Of a DNA stretch of 31,261 nucleotides, positions 15,744 through 24,248 are shown piece after piece. The stretch covers positions 1-31,261 of the forward strand of contig CAZRTM010000044.1 in assembly GCA_964602995.1 (NCBI GenBank), written 5' to 3'. The stretch is from JAAYYY01 sp964602995 (GTDB taxonomy: Bacteria > Chloroflexota > Anaerolineae > Promineifilales > Promineifilaceae). The translations under genes were made by a program, and so were the position numbers. The notes below the pieces were generated by a model, which worked only from the letters and a program-made list of their open reading frames with translations, was not told where the DNA came from and made no database searches. Position 1 is the first letter of the stretch; the number at the start of each line of letters is the position of its first letter.

Positions 15744-16988
15744 CTAATCCTCCAATTCAACGCCCATTGCTACCGCTTCACCGCCACCAAGACAGAGAGC
15801 AGCCACACCACGTTTGAGATTTCGTTGTTGCAAGGCATGTAATAGTGTCACAAGCACGCGTGCGCCACTGGAGCCAAGAGGGTGGCCCAAAGCGATGGCG
15901 CCACCGTTGACGTTTACCTTTCCCCAGTCCCAATCATAACCCCGTTGCTTCAATTCTGCAGCATTAGCCAGAGCCTGAGCGGCGAACGCCTCGTTCAGCT
16001 CAAAAAGGTCCACATCCTCCATGCGCCAATCCAGCCGTTCCAGCAGGCGTGGAATGGCCCGTGCCGGCGCGGCGAAGATCCACTCCGGGGGTACGGCTGC
16101 GTGGGTGTAACCAACAATGCGCGCCAGCGGCTTCAGGCCCTGCCGTTCCGCCTCAGCGCGGCTGGTAACGACCAGTGCGGCAGCGCCATCGTTCAGCCCT
16201 GGCGCATTGCCGGCGGTGACAGCGCCATCTTTCTCAAATGCGGGCGGCAATTTGGCCAACTGCTCCATGCTCGTTTCCAGCGTATAGCCGCCATTGTCAT
16301 AACTGGCGCGGATCGTCTCGTCAACGTCTACATGGGTCACTTTGCCCCTACGCCCCTGAATCTCCACAGGAGCGATTTCGGCCCTGAAGCGACCCTCGGC
16401 CGTCGCCGCAGCCGCGCGTTCGTGGCTGCGTAGAGCGAACTCATCCATCTCCTCGCGGCTGACTTCGAACTGTTTGGCGATAAATTCGGCGGCGTTGCCC
16501 ATAATCCAATCCTGGAAGCCGCACCACAGGCCGTCGTGCACCAGGGAATCTGTCAGTTCTACGTTGCCATATTTGTAACCGGCGCGTGCGCCCATTGCCA
16601 GATAGGGCGCGTTGCTCATGCTCTCCATGCCTCCGGCGACGTAGACATCTGCTTCGCCGGCCACAATGCCGTTGGCTGCCAGCATCACCGCTTTCAGGCC
16701 GGAACCGCATACCTTGTTGACGGCGGCCGCTCCAACGGTGTCTGGCAGACCGGCGTTCAGGGCGGCGCGGCGGGCAGGGGCCTGCCCGGCTCCGGCCTGC
16801 ACTACCAGTCCCATAATCACTTCATAGACGGTGTTGGGGTCGATACCGGCGCGCTCTACTGCTGCCTTCACGGCCACAGCGCCCAGTTCAGTCGCTGTCT
16901 TGCTGCCCAACGCGCCCAATAACCGCCCGGTGGGCGTGCGGGCGCCACTAAGAATAACCGCTTCTCGTTCTCGATTTGCCTCGTTCAT
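15744..16988 (-). CDS. acetyl-CoA C-acetyltransferase (thiolase)
   Basis: This enzyme condenses two acetyl-CoA to acetoacetyl-CoA, or cleaves beta-ketoacyl-CoA in fatty-acid breakdown. It is 414 aa, slightly longer than typical enzymes (about 390-400). The acyl-accepting Cys94 is in NKVCGSGLKA. NEAFA is at 332-336. His369 is in GHPLGSSGAR, and the second catalytic Cys399 is in CLGGGEAV. The frame stays open to 17048, but the ATG at 16988 has AGGAG 7 nt upstream and gives the family-typical N-terminus. The predicted promoter at 17054-17083 would start transcription close to the longer start, which also favours 16988. It is translated just ahead of the Rossmann-fold gene. Direction (synthesis or degradation) is not evident. 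Confidence 0.93.
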   Translation of the reverse strand: MNEANREREAVILSGARTPTGRLLGALGSKTATELGAVAVKAAVERAGIDPNTVYEVIMGLVVQAGAGQAPARRAALNAGLPDTVGAAAVNKVCGSGLKAVMLAANGIVAGEADVYVAGGMESMSNAPYLAMGARAGYKYGNVELTDSLVHDGLWCGFQDWIMGNAAEFIAKQFEVSREEMDEFALRSHERAAAATAEGRFRAEIAPVEIQGRRGKVTHVDVDETIRASYDNGGYTLETSMEQLAKLPPAFEKDGAVTAGNAPGLNDGAAALVVTSRAEAERQGLKPLARIVGYTHAAVPPEWIFAAPARAIPRLLERLDWRMEDVDLFELNEAFAAQALANAAELKQRGYDWDWGKVNVNGGAIALGHPLGSSGARVLVTLLHALQQRNLKRGVAALCLGGGEAVAMGVELED

Positions 16989-17053
16989 GGCGATGCTCCT
17001 ATCTAACGTGGGGATGGGATTTAGCAGGGTGGCCACGTGCTCACCCACCTTCT

Positions 17054-17083
17054 ATTGTAAACTCACGGGTTGCAGGCGAACAA
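17054..17083 (-). promoter_or_regulatory. putative promoter of the thiolase operon
   Basis: On the minus strand, TTGTTC (17078-17083), an 18-nt spacer and TACAAT (17054-17059) precede the thiolase start by about 65 nt. The match is moderate, with a slightly long spacer. Confidence 0.4.
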
Positions 17084-17154
17084 CACCAGTAGCGCGTTGC
17101 GCCTGGTCTCTCTGCAGTGTAAAGGCACCGCGTTGGATCTGTGTCAGACTTCTA

Positions 17155-18399
17155 TTACACTTCTTGCTCGAGGTAATCGGCAATGGCCCGGGCAATTTGT
17201 GGCTTACCTGTCAGCCGCTGCTCAGGTTTGGCGGGCGTGACCAGATAAGCAACCTGCTGGCCTGCTTCCTCAGTTTCCTCGCCCCGGTTAGCGACCACCG
17301 CCTCGTAGCCCTGCTCCAGCCGCTCCCGCGCAATTTCTATCAATCTCTCGTGTGAGACATTCTCTTCATATTTGAAGGTAACCATCTGTAGGTCAGGGTA
17401 CGTTTCCCTTACCTTAGCTATCACCTTCATTGTCGGCGTCAGCTCCAATGTTTGTAGCGTGCCGCCGCTGGGTGTTTTTCCCGGCAGGATCTGCTGCGGC
17501 CGATAGTCGGCCACGGCGGCGGTGAACACAGCGCCCTGCTGCTGTTTGCGCTCCAGCTCCTCAAAGACCAGTTGTACATAGTCGTCGAAGGTATCGGCCA
17601 GCCGGTGCGGCAAGTAAACCGGCGGCGACAGCAAGCTTCCGGCATGAATGAGGGTCACATCTGCCCCACGCAGGAACAGCTCGTCGGCAATGGTGATGCC
17701 CAACCGGCCGCTGAAACGGTTGGTGATGCGGCGTACGGCGTCGATGGGCACCGGCGTGGGGCCACCGGTGACCAGAAAGGATAGCCCTTTGAGCGGTGAC
17801 TGGCTGACGGCGCGGCAGACTTCGGCGACCAGCCGTTCATCCTCGGGGATATTGTGCTTGCCATAATCTTCCCGCGGTGGAATGATGCGCACCCCTTGGG
17901 CGGCCAGCGCCTTCATGGACTCGGTCAGAATGGAAGTGTGCAGGCTACCGTGCATCGTCGGCGCAATGAGGACTTTGGTGCGCCCCTGTTCCATACGGCC
18001 CAGGGCGGAACCCAGCGCCGAGGTGACGACTGTGTCGGCGATGCCGTGGCGCACCTTGTTGATGGTGTTGTAGGTGGCTGGCGCTACCAGGTAGGCGTCA
18101 AACGGCGCAGCGTCACTTAAATGTTCAGCGGCGGGGGTTAACTGTGTGACGACGGGATGGTTGGTGCTCCAGGAAAGCGCCTCCTCGGCCACGTAGCGCA
18201 GCGCTTCCGAAGAGGTGAAGGCGACCACGTCGGCGCCCTGACGGCGCAGGGCGCGGGCAATAAAGGGTGCTTTTATGGCCGCAATGCCGCCTGTCACCAA
18301 CAACGCTACCCGCTTGCCCAGGAGATGGTGGCCCTCCAGGGGCACATCATGGTCTCCCAGGTCTGAGCCGGGCGGCGGTGAAAAATCCCAATCTTGCAT
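17155..18399 (-). CDS. CoaBC-like flavoprotein (phosphopantothenoylcysteine synthase/decarboxylase family)
   Basis: Family members make 4'-phosphopantetheine for CoA: a CTP-dependent ligase (CoaB) adds cysteine and an FMN enzyme (CoaC) decarboxylates it. The 414-aa length and domain order fit: flavoprotein at about residues 28-200 (VTGGIAA; His93; PATYNT at 107-112), then the CoaB fold at about 205-414 (TGGPTPVPIDAVRRITNRFSG; AAVADYRP). However, the CoaC substrate motif PxMN is replaced by PTMH (147-150). I see no counterpart of the reactive lid cysteine of E. coli Dfp, and the CoaB KIKK motif is replaced by KTPS (308-311). From memory, PxMH-type motifs occur in archaeal-type CoaBC. It may therefore be a divergent but active CoaBC or a paralogue with another substrate. 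There is an extra 28-residue N-terminal tail. It follows the alpha/beta hydrolase by 41 nt. Confidence 0.75.
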   Translation of the reverse strand: MQDWDFSPPPGSDLGDHDVPLEGHHLLGKRVALLVTGGIAAIKAPFIARALRRQGADVVAFTSSEALRYVAEEALSWSTNHPVVTQLTPAAEHLSDAAPFDAYLVAPATYNTINKVRHGIADTVVTSALGSALGRMEQGRTKVLIAPTMHGSLHTSILTESMKALAAQGVRIIPPREDYGKHNIPEDERLVAEVCRAVSQSPLKGLSFLVTGGPTPVPIDAVRRITNRFSGRLGITIADELFLRGADVTLIHAGSLLSPPVYLPHRLADTFDDYVQLVFEELERKQQQGAVFTAAVADYRPQQILPGKTPSGGTLQTLELTPTMKVIAKVRETYPDLQMVTFKYEENVSHERLIEIARERLEQGYEAVVANRGEETEEAGQQVAYLVTPAKPEQRLTGKPQIARAIADYLEQEV

Positions 18400-18440
18400 A
18401 ACAGTCAGTTAGCCCTTAATTTGAGGCGTCCGGTTAAGAC

Positions 18441-19250
18441 CTAACCCTCTTCTTCTTCCGATAATGATTCCAGGAAATCCCAGACCACTTCGTTGAAACT
18501 CACCGGTTGTTCCAGGTTAGGCAGGTGGCCGGCGCCGGGAATGAGGACCAGTTCAGCCGTAGGCAGAGCATCGCGCATAGCTTCCGCATCCTTGACCGGT
18601 ATCAACTGATCATCTTCACCATGAATGATTAGCACAGGAACATCTATCTCTGGCAGCGTGGGCATGGAGTCGGGGCGCTCCTTCATCGCCTGTAGCGCGC
18701 CGACCATGCCCTTGAGTGAGGTGCTTTCCATCATGTCACGTACAAATTCTAACAGCTCTGGAGTGTGTTCGTGATTATTGGGCGCCAGCATCGAGGGCAG
18801 CATCTCACGCGCCACGAGGGGCACGCCTTCATCTTTGGCCCGCTGCGCGGTCTCATCCCGCTTCTGCCTGGCCTCGTCGCTATCGGCCGTTGCCCGCGTT
18901 GAGACGAGGATAAGGGCGTCCACCCATTCTGGGTACTGGCGGAAGAATTCCAACGCGATGTAACCGCCCATCGAATGCCCACACACGACAACCGGGTCCT
19001 GTGCGCCGACCGCCTCCAGAAGCTGCATGCAATCCTCGGCCATCAGGCGCACGCTGTATGGTTCGTCGCCGGGCGCTGAAAGGCCGTGGCCGCGCAAGTC
19101 GGGCGCTACCACGCGCGCCACATCGCGGAGGTCTTCCATCTGAGGCTCCCACAGGTTGCTGTTCAGCGGGAAGCCATGAATTAGCAGCAGGGTTAGACCA
19201 GCACAACTATCCTGGTAGGCGAGAAGGAACTCTTCGGGTGGATTGGTCAT
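18441..19250 (-). CDS. alpha/beta-fold hydrolase
   Basis: This is a cytoplasmic serine hydrolase of unknown substrate, 269 aa, typical for the family. The nucleophile elbow is GHSMGG (Ser93). The acid is in GEDD (Asp213 or Asp214), and the base is His242 in GAGHLPNLEQP. An oxyanion-hole HGFPLN motif is at 25-30. A cap region rich in charged and Met residues lies at about 120-200. The C-terminus is very acidic (SLSEEEEG). The sequence resembles esterases, haloperoxidase-like proteins and 3-oxoadipate enol-lactonases, but no motif picks one. It starts at ATG 19250, preceded by AAGGAG. It lies between leucyl aminopeptidase (66 nt upstream) and the CoaBC-like gene (41 nt downstream), probably on one transcript. 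Confidence 0.88.
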   Translation of the reverse strand: MTNPPEEFLLAYQDSCAGLTLLLIHGFPLNSNLWEPQMEDLRDVARVVAPDLRGHGLSAPGDEPYSVRLMAEDCMQLLEAVGAQDPVVVCGHSMGGYIALEFFRQYPEWVDALILVSTRATADSDEARQKRDETAQRAKDEGVPLVAREMLPSMLAPNNHEHTPELLEFVRDMMESTSLKGMVGALQAMKERPDSMPTLPEIDVPVLIIHGEDDQLIPVKDAEAMRDALPTAELVLIPGAGHLPNLEQPVSFNEVVWDFLESLSEEEEG

Positions 19251-19316
19251 CGGCGCCTCTCCTTAATATGCCAGCGACCGGGTCTTTAGAGGGAATGTCC
19301 TCTGAAAGGACGCGGC

Positions 19317-20819
19317 TTATTCGCTGTGCCAGTTCCGTAAGAACTCGACCAGCAGGCGCACGCCGAATCCGGTGCCGCCGGCTGGAATATAATCGTTGCT
19401 TTTCCTGGTAGATGCCACCCCGGCAATATCCAGATGCGCCCAGGGATAGTCGATGAACGCTTTCAGGAAGACGGCTGAAGCGCCGACGCCTCCAAAACGG
19501 CCGCCGCTGTTTTTCATGTCTGCCACTTCGGATTTAATGGCTTCTTCGTAGTCGTTCCACAAGGGTAGGGGCCAGACGCGCTCGTGTGTTGTGGCCCCAG
19601 CCGTCACCAACTGCTCGCGCAACCAATCTTCTGTGCTGAACAAACCGGCGGCGACATTTTCACCCAGAGCCACCACGGCAGCCCCAGTAAGCGTCGCCAG
19701 ATCGATGACGGCCTTAGGCTGGTAGCGCTGGGCATAGACCAGCGCGTCGGCCAGAACCATACGCCCCTCGGCATCGGTGCTGATAATTTCGATGGTGCGG
19801 CCATTGCTGGCTGTGATGACATCTGAAGGGCGGTAGGCGTGCGCGTCGGGCATATTTTCCGTGCAGGGCGCGATACCGATGACGCGCAGGGGCAGGTCGA
19901 GCATGGCCACAGCCTTCATGGTGCCCAGCATGGCAGCGGCTCCGGCCATATCCGTTTTCATCAAATCCATATTTTCACGGGGCTTGAGCGAAATGCCGCC
20001 GGTGTCGAATGTGATGCCCTTGCCCACGAAGACGATGGTATCCAGGTCATCGCGGTCGCCGTTGTGTTCGAGGATGATAAAGGAGGGCGGTTCTCCCGCG
20101 CCGCCGGCCACGGCCAGAAAGGCGCCCATATTGTGTTGCCGGGCCCATTCCCGGTCGCCGATTTCCGCCGTCAGGCCGTGCTCAGCCGCAATCTGGCGCG
20201 CCACGTTCGCCAGGCGCGTGGGCGTGGCCACATTTGGCGGCTCGTTGACCAGATCGCGCGCCGCCTTGACGCCTTCGATGATGGCCAGCGTGGTCTGAAT
20301 CGTCTGTTCGATGACTCCGATTTTGCTCTGGTCATATTCGACGATGGTAAACGACTCAATCCGGGATTTGTTCTCTTTTTCCTGTTTTGCCCCTTCGTAC
20401 TGGTAAAGCGCCAGGAGAGTGCCTTCTAGCACCGATTGCACCGCGACGGCGACGGGCAGGCGGGCAATGCCCGCGCCATGAACAATGGAGGCCACCCGTC
20501 GCGCATGCAGATCACGCGCCTTCTTAATGGCGGCTGCGGCGGCCTTGCGTACCTGCTCCAGGTCAAACTTTTCTGGCTCTCCCAACCCTGCAATCAGCAC
20601 ACGGCGCGCGGGAATGGCGCCACGTGGGTAGAGGACGACAACTTCGCCCAATTTACCGCTCAAATCGCCGCCGGCGATCAGGTCGCTGATGGCGCCATCC
20701 AACGCCTGGTCGACAGCGCCAGTAGCGCCGGCCGGCCTTGTAACGCCCTGAAATAGATTTACGATGATGGTGTCAGCTTCTGCGGCCTGAATACTTCCCT
20801 GACGGACGCGTACTTCCAT
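19317..20819 (-). CDS. pepA: leucyl aminopeptidase (peptidase family M17)
   Basis: This cytosolic two-metal aminopeptidase removes N-terminal residues from peptides. It is 500 aa, the standard length. The N-terminal domain (about 1-170) is variable as usual. The catalytic domain shows every metal ligand: Lys267 and Asp272 in GKGITFDTGG, Asp290 in MKTDMAG, and Asp349 and Glu351 in STDAEGRM, with catalytic Arg353. The signature usually reads NTDAEGR; here Ser replaces Asn. It starts at ATG 20819 with a strong AGGAGGGAGG just upstream. It is first in the probable operon with the hydrolase and CoaBC-like genes, and it diverges from the SDR gene. The usual role is peptide turnover. DNA-binding functions known for E. 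coli PepA cannot be assumed. Confidence 0.96.
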   Translation of the reverse strand: MEVRVRQGSIQAAEADTIIVNLFQGVTRPAGATGAVDQALDGAISDLIAGGDLSGKLGEVVVLYPRGAIPARRVLIAGLGEPEKFDLEQVRKAAAAAIKKARDLHARRVASIVHGAGIARLPVAVAVQSVLEGTLLALYQYEGAKQEKENKSRIESFTIVEYDQSKIGVIEQTIQTTLAIIEGVKAARDLVNEPPNVATPTRLANVARQIAAEHGLTAEIGDREWARQHNMGAFLAVAGGAGEPPSFIILEHNGDRDDLDTIVFVGKGITFDTGGISLKPRENMDLMKTDMAGAAAMLGTMKAVAMLDLPLRVIGIAPCTENMPDAHAYRPSDVITASNGRTIEIISTDAEGRMVLADALVYAQRYQPKAVIDLATLTGAAVVALGENVAAGLFSTEDWLREQLVTAGATTHERVWPLPLWNDYEEAIKSEVADMKNSGGRFGGVGASAVFLKAFIDYPWAHLDIAGVASTRKSNDYIPAGGTGFGVRLLVEFLRNWHSE

Positions 20820-20864
20820 CGCCTCCCTCCTTGCACGAAAGATACCTACCTAGCTGAAGCATTT

Positions 20865-20894
20865 TTAACACGATTGGCGCTGGTACGCTATACT
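20865..20894 (+). promoter_or_regulatory. putative promoter of the SDR gene
   Basis: TTAACA (20865-20870), an 18-nt spacer and TATACT (20889-20894) precede the SDR ATG at 20986 by about 90 nt, in the divergent region shared with pepA. Confidence 0.4.
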
Positions 20895-20985
20895 TTGGAG
20901 CATAAGTGGCGTGAAAAGTACGCTTTTCAGAGTTGCCGCTGCTGGTGACCATCTGGTTGGCTCGTAATGGAAATGGAGGATTGAG

Positions 20986-21996
20986 ATGCATCTGCTCATT
21001 CTGGGAGGCACGCGCTTCGTGGGACGCTATATCGTCGAGGCGGCGCAAGCCGCCGGCCATGAGGTGACGCTGTTTAATCGCGGGCGCAGTAATCCTCGTC
21101 TGTTCTCAGACGTGGAGACGCTGATCGGTGACCGCGACGGCGATCTGGCAGCGTTGGAGGGGCGGCAGTGGGACGCTGTGGTCGATACCAGTGGTTACGT
21201 TCCGCGCGTTGTGCGCGACTCCGCAGAGCTGCTGGCGGACGCGGCGCCGCATTATACGTTTATCTCCACCATCTCCGTCTACGATGATTCGCTGTCGCCT
21301 GACGCCGGTGAGGACGCCGCGCTACAGACTCTGGAAGATGAGACGGTGGAGGAGATTGCAGGGGGGACATATGGAGCGCTCAAGGTGCTTTGTGAAAACG
21401 TGGTGCAGGAACTGTATCCTGACGGCGCGTTGGTGATCCGGCCTGGTCTAATCGTCGGCCCGCACGACCCCACTGATCGCTTCACCTATTGGCCGGTGCG
21501 CGTGGCCGAAGGTGGGCAGGTGCTTGCTCCCGGCGTGGCTTCTAAGCCGGTGCAATTTATTGACGTTCGTGACCTGGGCGAGTGGATTATGCGCATGGTC
21601 GAGGCGCGCGCGACCGGCATCTACAATGCCACAGGCCCCGCCGGTGGTTTGCCCCTGGGCGAGGTGCTGGCAGCGTGCCGCAAGGTGACCCACAGTACGG
21701 CACAATTTGAGTGGGTAGAAGAGGAGTTCCTTCTGGAGCACGACGTGCAGCCCTTCACAGAGATGCCGCTATGGATTCCGGGTCAGCAAGGTCTGGCATT
21801 GGGGACGATCAATATCCAGCGCGCCCTGATTGCCGGATTGAAGCTCAGGAAGGTGGAGGAGACGGTAGAGGATACCCTGGAGTGGGCGCAGACACTGCCC
21901 GATGACCACGAATGGCGCGCCGGAATGGACCGGAAACGGGAAGCAGAGCTGTTACAGGCCTGGTATGCGCGGCAAAGCGAGGAGCAGGGCGGTTAA
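20986..21996 (+). CDS. NAD(P)-dependent SDR-family epimerase/reductase
   Basis: This 336-aa extended or atypical SDR has the N-terminal nucleotide-binding motif GGTRFVG (residues 7-13). The second strand ends in NRGR (31-34), where a basic residue favours NADPH. The catalytic YGALK (Tyr129, Lys133) is intact. The overall pattern (LILGGTRFVGR, DTSGYVPR, STISVYD, RPGLIVGPHDPTDRFTYW) matches a widespread bacterial group annotated as epimerases or reductases and related to plant CSP41/isoflavone-reductase-like proteins. The substrate is unknown. The start is ATG 20986 with GGAGGA at 20975-20980. It converges on the DUF1992 gene, with 16 nt between the two coding ends. Confidence 0.88.
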   Translation: MHLLILGGTRFVGRYIVEAAQAAGHEVTLFNRGRSNPRLFSDVETLIGDRDGDLAALEGRQWDAVVDTSGYVPRVVRDSAELLADAAPHYTFISTISVYDDSLSPDAGEDAALQTLEDETVEEIAGGTYGALKVLCENVVQELYPDGALVIRPGLIVGPHDPTDRFTYWPVRVAEGGQVLAPGVASKPVQFIDVRDLGEWIMRMVEARATGIYNATGPAGGLPLGEVLAACRKVTHSTAQFEWVEEEFLLEHDVQPFTEMPLWIPGQQGLALGTINIQRALIAGLKLRKVEETVEDTLEWAQTLPDDHEWRAGMDRKREAELLQAWYARQSEEQGG

Positions 21997-22012
21997 GCGT
22001 TGACGGATTAGG

Positions 22013-22531
22013 TTAGGACGCGCCGACGCGCTCCAGCTCTTTATCAAGAGAAAGCTTGATAATCTCCAGCCGTTCGGCCGGAATGCTCAGGTTGACCTGT
22101 GATATCTGCTTGTTGAGCCGCACCAGCCGTACTTCAAACTGGCGTACATAGGTCTGCCACTCGCTCTGTAAGACGAGCCTGCGCTCTTCGTCGATTGTGG
22201 CCTGCAACTGCTCCCGATGATAGTCCCACTCTTCCCGCAGCTCAGCGCGCAGGGCTTCGATGGCCGCCAGGACCTCGTTCCGCTTGTCAATCCAGGGCAG
22301 GGTGAAGTCGTTGTTCTGCAGCAGCTCAAAGGCCAGAGCGCTATCTCCAGCATAGGTATTTTTACGCAGGTTCAGAGGCTTGCCCTTACCGGGAAGGTTT
22401 TCGAACATTCCCTTTTTCTGGGCGTCGTCAATGATGCGCTCGATGGCGGAACGTAGCTCTTGTTCGCTGCTCTCACGGCGCAAGCGGTCAATTTCTTTCC
22501 GGTCAGAGCTTTTGTTAAAAGGGTTGCCCAC
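22013..22531 (-). CDS. DUF1992 (DnaJ-homologue subfamily C member 28-type) protein
   Basis: This small protein contains the conserved DUF1992 core AIERIIDDAQKKGMFENLPGKGKPL (starting near residue 29), known from bacteria and from the eukaryotic DNAJC28 protein. Its function is not established. The remaining sequence is strongly helical and charged (about 85-172), possibly coiled coil, with no membrane segment. I chose the GTG at 22531 (172 aa) because AAGGGAG lies 6 nt before it and homologous sequence starts after it. The frame itself stays open to 22624. The start is therefore fairly secure but not certain. It stands between the SDR gene (convergent) and the CHAT unit, 128 nt upstream. Confidence 0.8.
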   Translation of the reverse strand: MGNPFNKSSDRKEIDRLRRESSEQELRSAIERIIDDAQKKGMFENLPGKGKPLNLRKNTYAGDSALAFELLQNNDFTLPWIDKRNEVLAAIEALRAELREEWDYHREQLQATIDEERRLVLQSEWQTYVRQFEVRLVRLNKQISQVNLSIPAERLEIIKLSLDKELERVGAS

Positions 22532-22659
22532 GACAATCTCCCTTGTGAAATTCGTAACAAACACTGTCTGCAGGCATTGTAGCAGATTGACAGCCGTTCG
22601 TAAAGCGCCAGATGGGATAATCACTCTCTGTTTGGGGAGGAAGCGTCGGGGCGGCGTTG

Positions 22660-24180
22660 CTACCAGGAAGGAGGTTGCAGTTCTTTGCTCAGCTCGTGGG
22701 CCAGGGCGGCCAGACGTCCTTCGCAGCTTTCACCTGCATTTTGCTCGCTGAGGGCGTAAAGGAACAGCACCAATCCATTTTCGCGCTCTACATTCCAGCG
22801 GTCGCGCAGGTAAGCCATCAACGCATTGACACGTCCTGCCGGATTACTGGCCTGGGGCACGTTGAAGCGCCAGGGCGCCAGCCGCGGATCCAGGTAGAAG
22901 AGGTCAGTTACGGCATCATTGCTGCGGAAGGGGCCACAATCGAGCAGCGCCTTACGAATGCGGTTGAAGAGCGGCTCTTTTTCTGCCGTTGCTGGCGTTG
23001 CCTCTGTTGGTGGCTGGCGACCGGCGCCCTCTCCCTGGCTCTGCGAATCTCTGGCGAACAACTGGCCCTGGTGCACGCGCATATAGAGCACAGGTGTGGC
23101 GAAGTCGCGGTTCTTGTGCCAGTCGGAGATGTAATAACGCCCTTCCTGCGCTGCTTCGTCCACAGGTTTCCCCGCCGCTACCTGCTGGTAGAAACGGCGG
23201 GCAAAACGGCGCGCAGTGGCGTTGCTGATTTCATACTGCATGGCGACGACGACGGGGATGTTCTGGTCCACTAGATAGGAAGCGGCATTGGCATAGGCGC
23301 GTGAGGTATCGCTGGCTGCCCCTTCACAGGCCTGCAACAGGACGATGGCCGGCCGGTGCCGGTTGAGCAGGTTAGCGAACTGGCTTCCATCCACCCATTC
23401 TGCATACCCGGCGTCATTGACAACGGCCATCTGGCCCACTGCAGAGCCGTTGTCATCCGCCAGTTGTCCATGCCCCACGAAGTGCAAGATGTGCGGCTTT
23501 TGCGCCAAAACGGCGTCGAGCGTGTCGCGAGTGGCCGGTTCGACGAGGTCCAGTAATTCAAAGTGCTCAGAGTTCTCCCTGACCATCTCCTGCAGCTCCT
23601 GCCACAATTTCTCATAGGCGACTGGTCCCAGGTTCTCGTCGCGCGGCGCGGCGACCGCCAGGGCAACGCGCAATTTTTCATCTGGCCGTAGCCGAATTGG
23701 TGAAGGGGCAAGCCACAGAGCGCGGCGGCGTGAAAAGACCAGGCGCGGCGCGGTCGCCAGCCACAGGGCGCCACTGACCTTATTTGGTGGTACGCGCAGA
23801 AATTCCCAGGGTAGAGCGGCCAGTTGTGGCAACGTCCTCTGGTCTATATCAAGCTCCACGCGCAGCAACCCGTCTTCCTGGTTATGAACAATATCGTTAT
23901 AGCGCGTTAAGAAATCGATTTGCAGGGCATCGTCGAAGAGAATACGGAACAGTGCTTCGCCCAATGCTTCGATTTCTTCCCTGGAGAGGATGTATTTGTC
24001 CCCTTTGCCCTGCAGCGCCTTCTGGCTGTTGCTTTCCACCAGCGAGCGATAAGGCTCCACATAGCGAAGCTGGCCCGATGGCTCGCCCAGTAGATTTCCT
24101 TGCGGGTCGCGAACCTCGGCCTGAACCTGACCATGCTCAGTTGTGAGCCGCAGCCGGTAGGTATAGGCGGCGCCGGTCAT
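22660..24180 (-). CDS. CHAT-domain cysteine protease with C-terminal effector-associated domain
   Basis: This 506-aa protein belongs to the caspase-like CHAT family. Residues 1-165 are an N-terminal extension typical of CHAT proteins, with an LPQLAALPWEFLRV segment. The protease core (about 168-370) has the catalytic His237 in HFVGHG and Cys285 in LLQACEG. A Gln/Pro/Glu/Thr-rich linker (about 376-402) follows. The last 100 residues (LLDCGPF at 412-418, DPRLAPWR at 431-438, ENGLVLFLYAL at 467-477) resemble, from memory, one of the death-like effector-associated domains (EADs, possibly EAD8) that recruit effectors in bacterial conflict systems. It starts at ATG 24180, with GGAG 9 nt upstream. 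It lies 50 nt after the 302-residue gene and is likely co-transcribed with it. A regulated defence or cell-death protease is inferred; its substrate is unknown. Confidence 0.85.
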   Translation of the reverse strand: MTGAAYTYRLRLTTEHGQVQAEVRDPQGNLLGEPSGQLRYVEPYRSLVESNSQKALQGKGDKYILSREEIEALGEALFRILFDDALQIDFLTRYNDIVHNQEDGLLRVELDIDQRTLPQLAALPWEFLRVPPNKVSGALWLATAPRLVFSRRRALWLAPSPIRLRPDEKLRVALAVAAPRDENLGPVAYEKLWQELQEMVRENSEHFELLDLVEPATRDTLDAVLAQKPHILHFVGHGQLADDNGSAVGQMAVVNDAGYAEWVDGSQFANLLNRHRPAIVLLQACEGAASDTSRAYANAASYLVDQNIPVVVAMQYEISNATARRFARRFYQQVAAGKPVDEAAQEGRYYISDWHKNRDFATPVLYMRVHQGQLFARDSQSQGEGAGRQPPTEATPATAEKEPLFNRIRKALLDCGPFRSNDAVTDLFYLDPRLAPWRFNVPQASNPAGRVNALMAYLRDRWNVERENGLVLFLYALSEQNAGESCEGRLAALAHELSKELQPPSW

Positions 24181-24200
24181 TTAAGAATGCTCCTGTAGCC

Positions 24201-24248
24201 ACGCTTGTGGCAGCTTACACCTGCGGCAGCTTACGCCTGCGGCAGCTC
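24201..24248 (-). repeat. 16-bp tandem repeat across the stop codon of the 302-residue gene
   Basis: Three consecutive 16-nt units lie at 24201-24216, 24217-24232 and 24233-24248 (core CTGCGGCAGCTTAC). Each unit on the minus strand reads as codons for Leu-Pro-Gln-Ala/Val and a stop, so the C-terminus of the upstream gene is duplicated into the spacer before the CHAT gene. The copies differ at a few positions. Confidence 0.8.
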
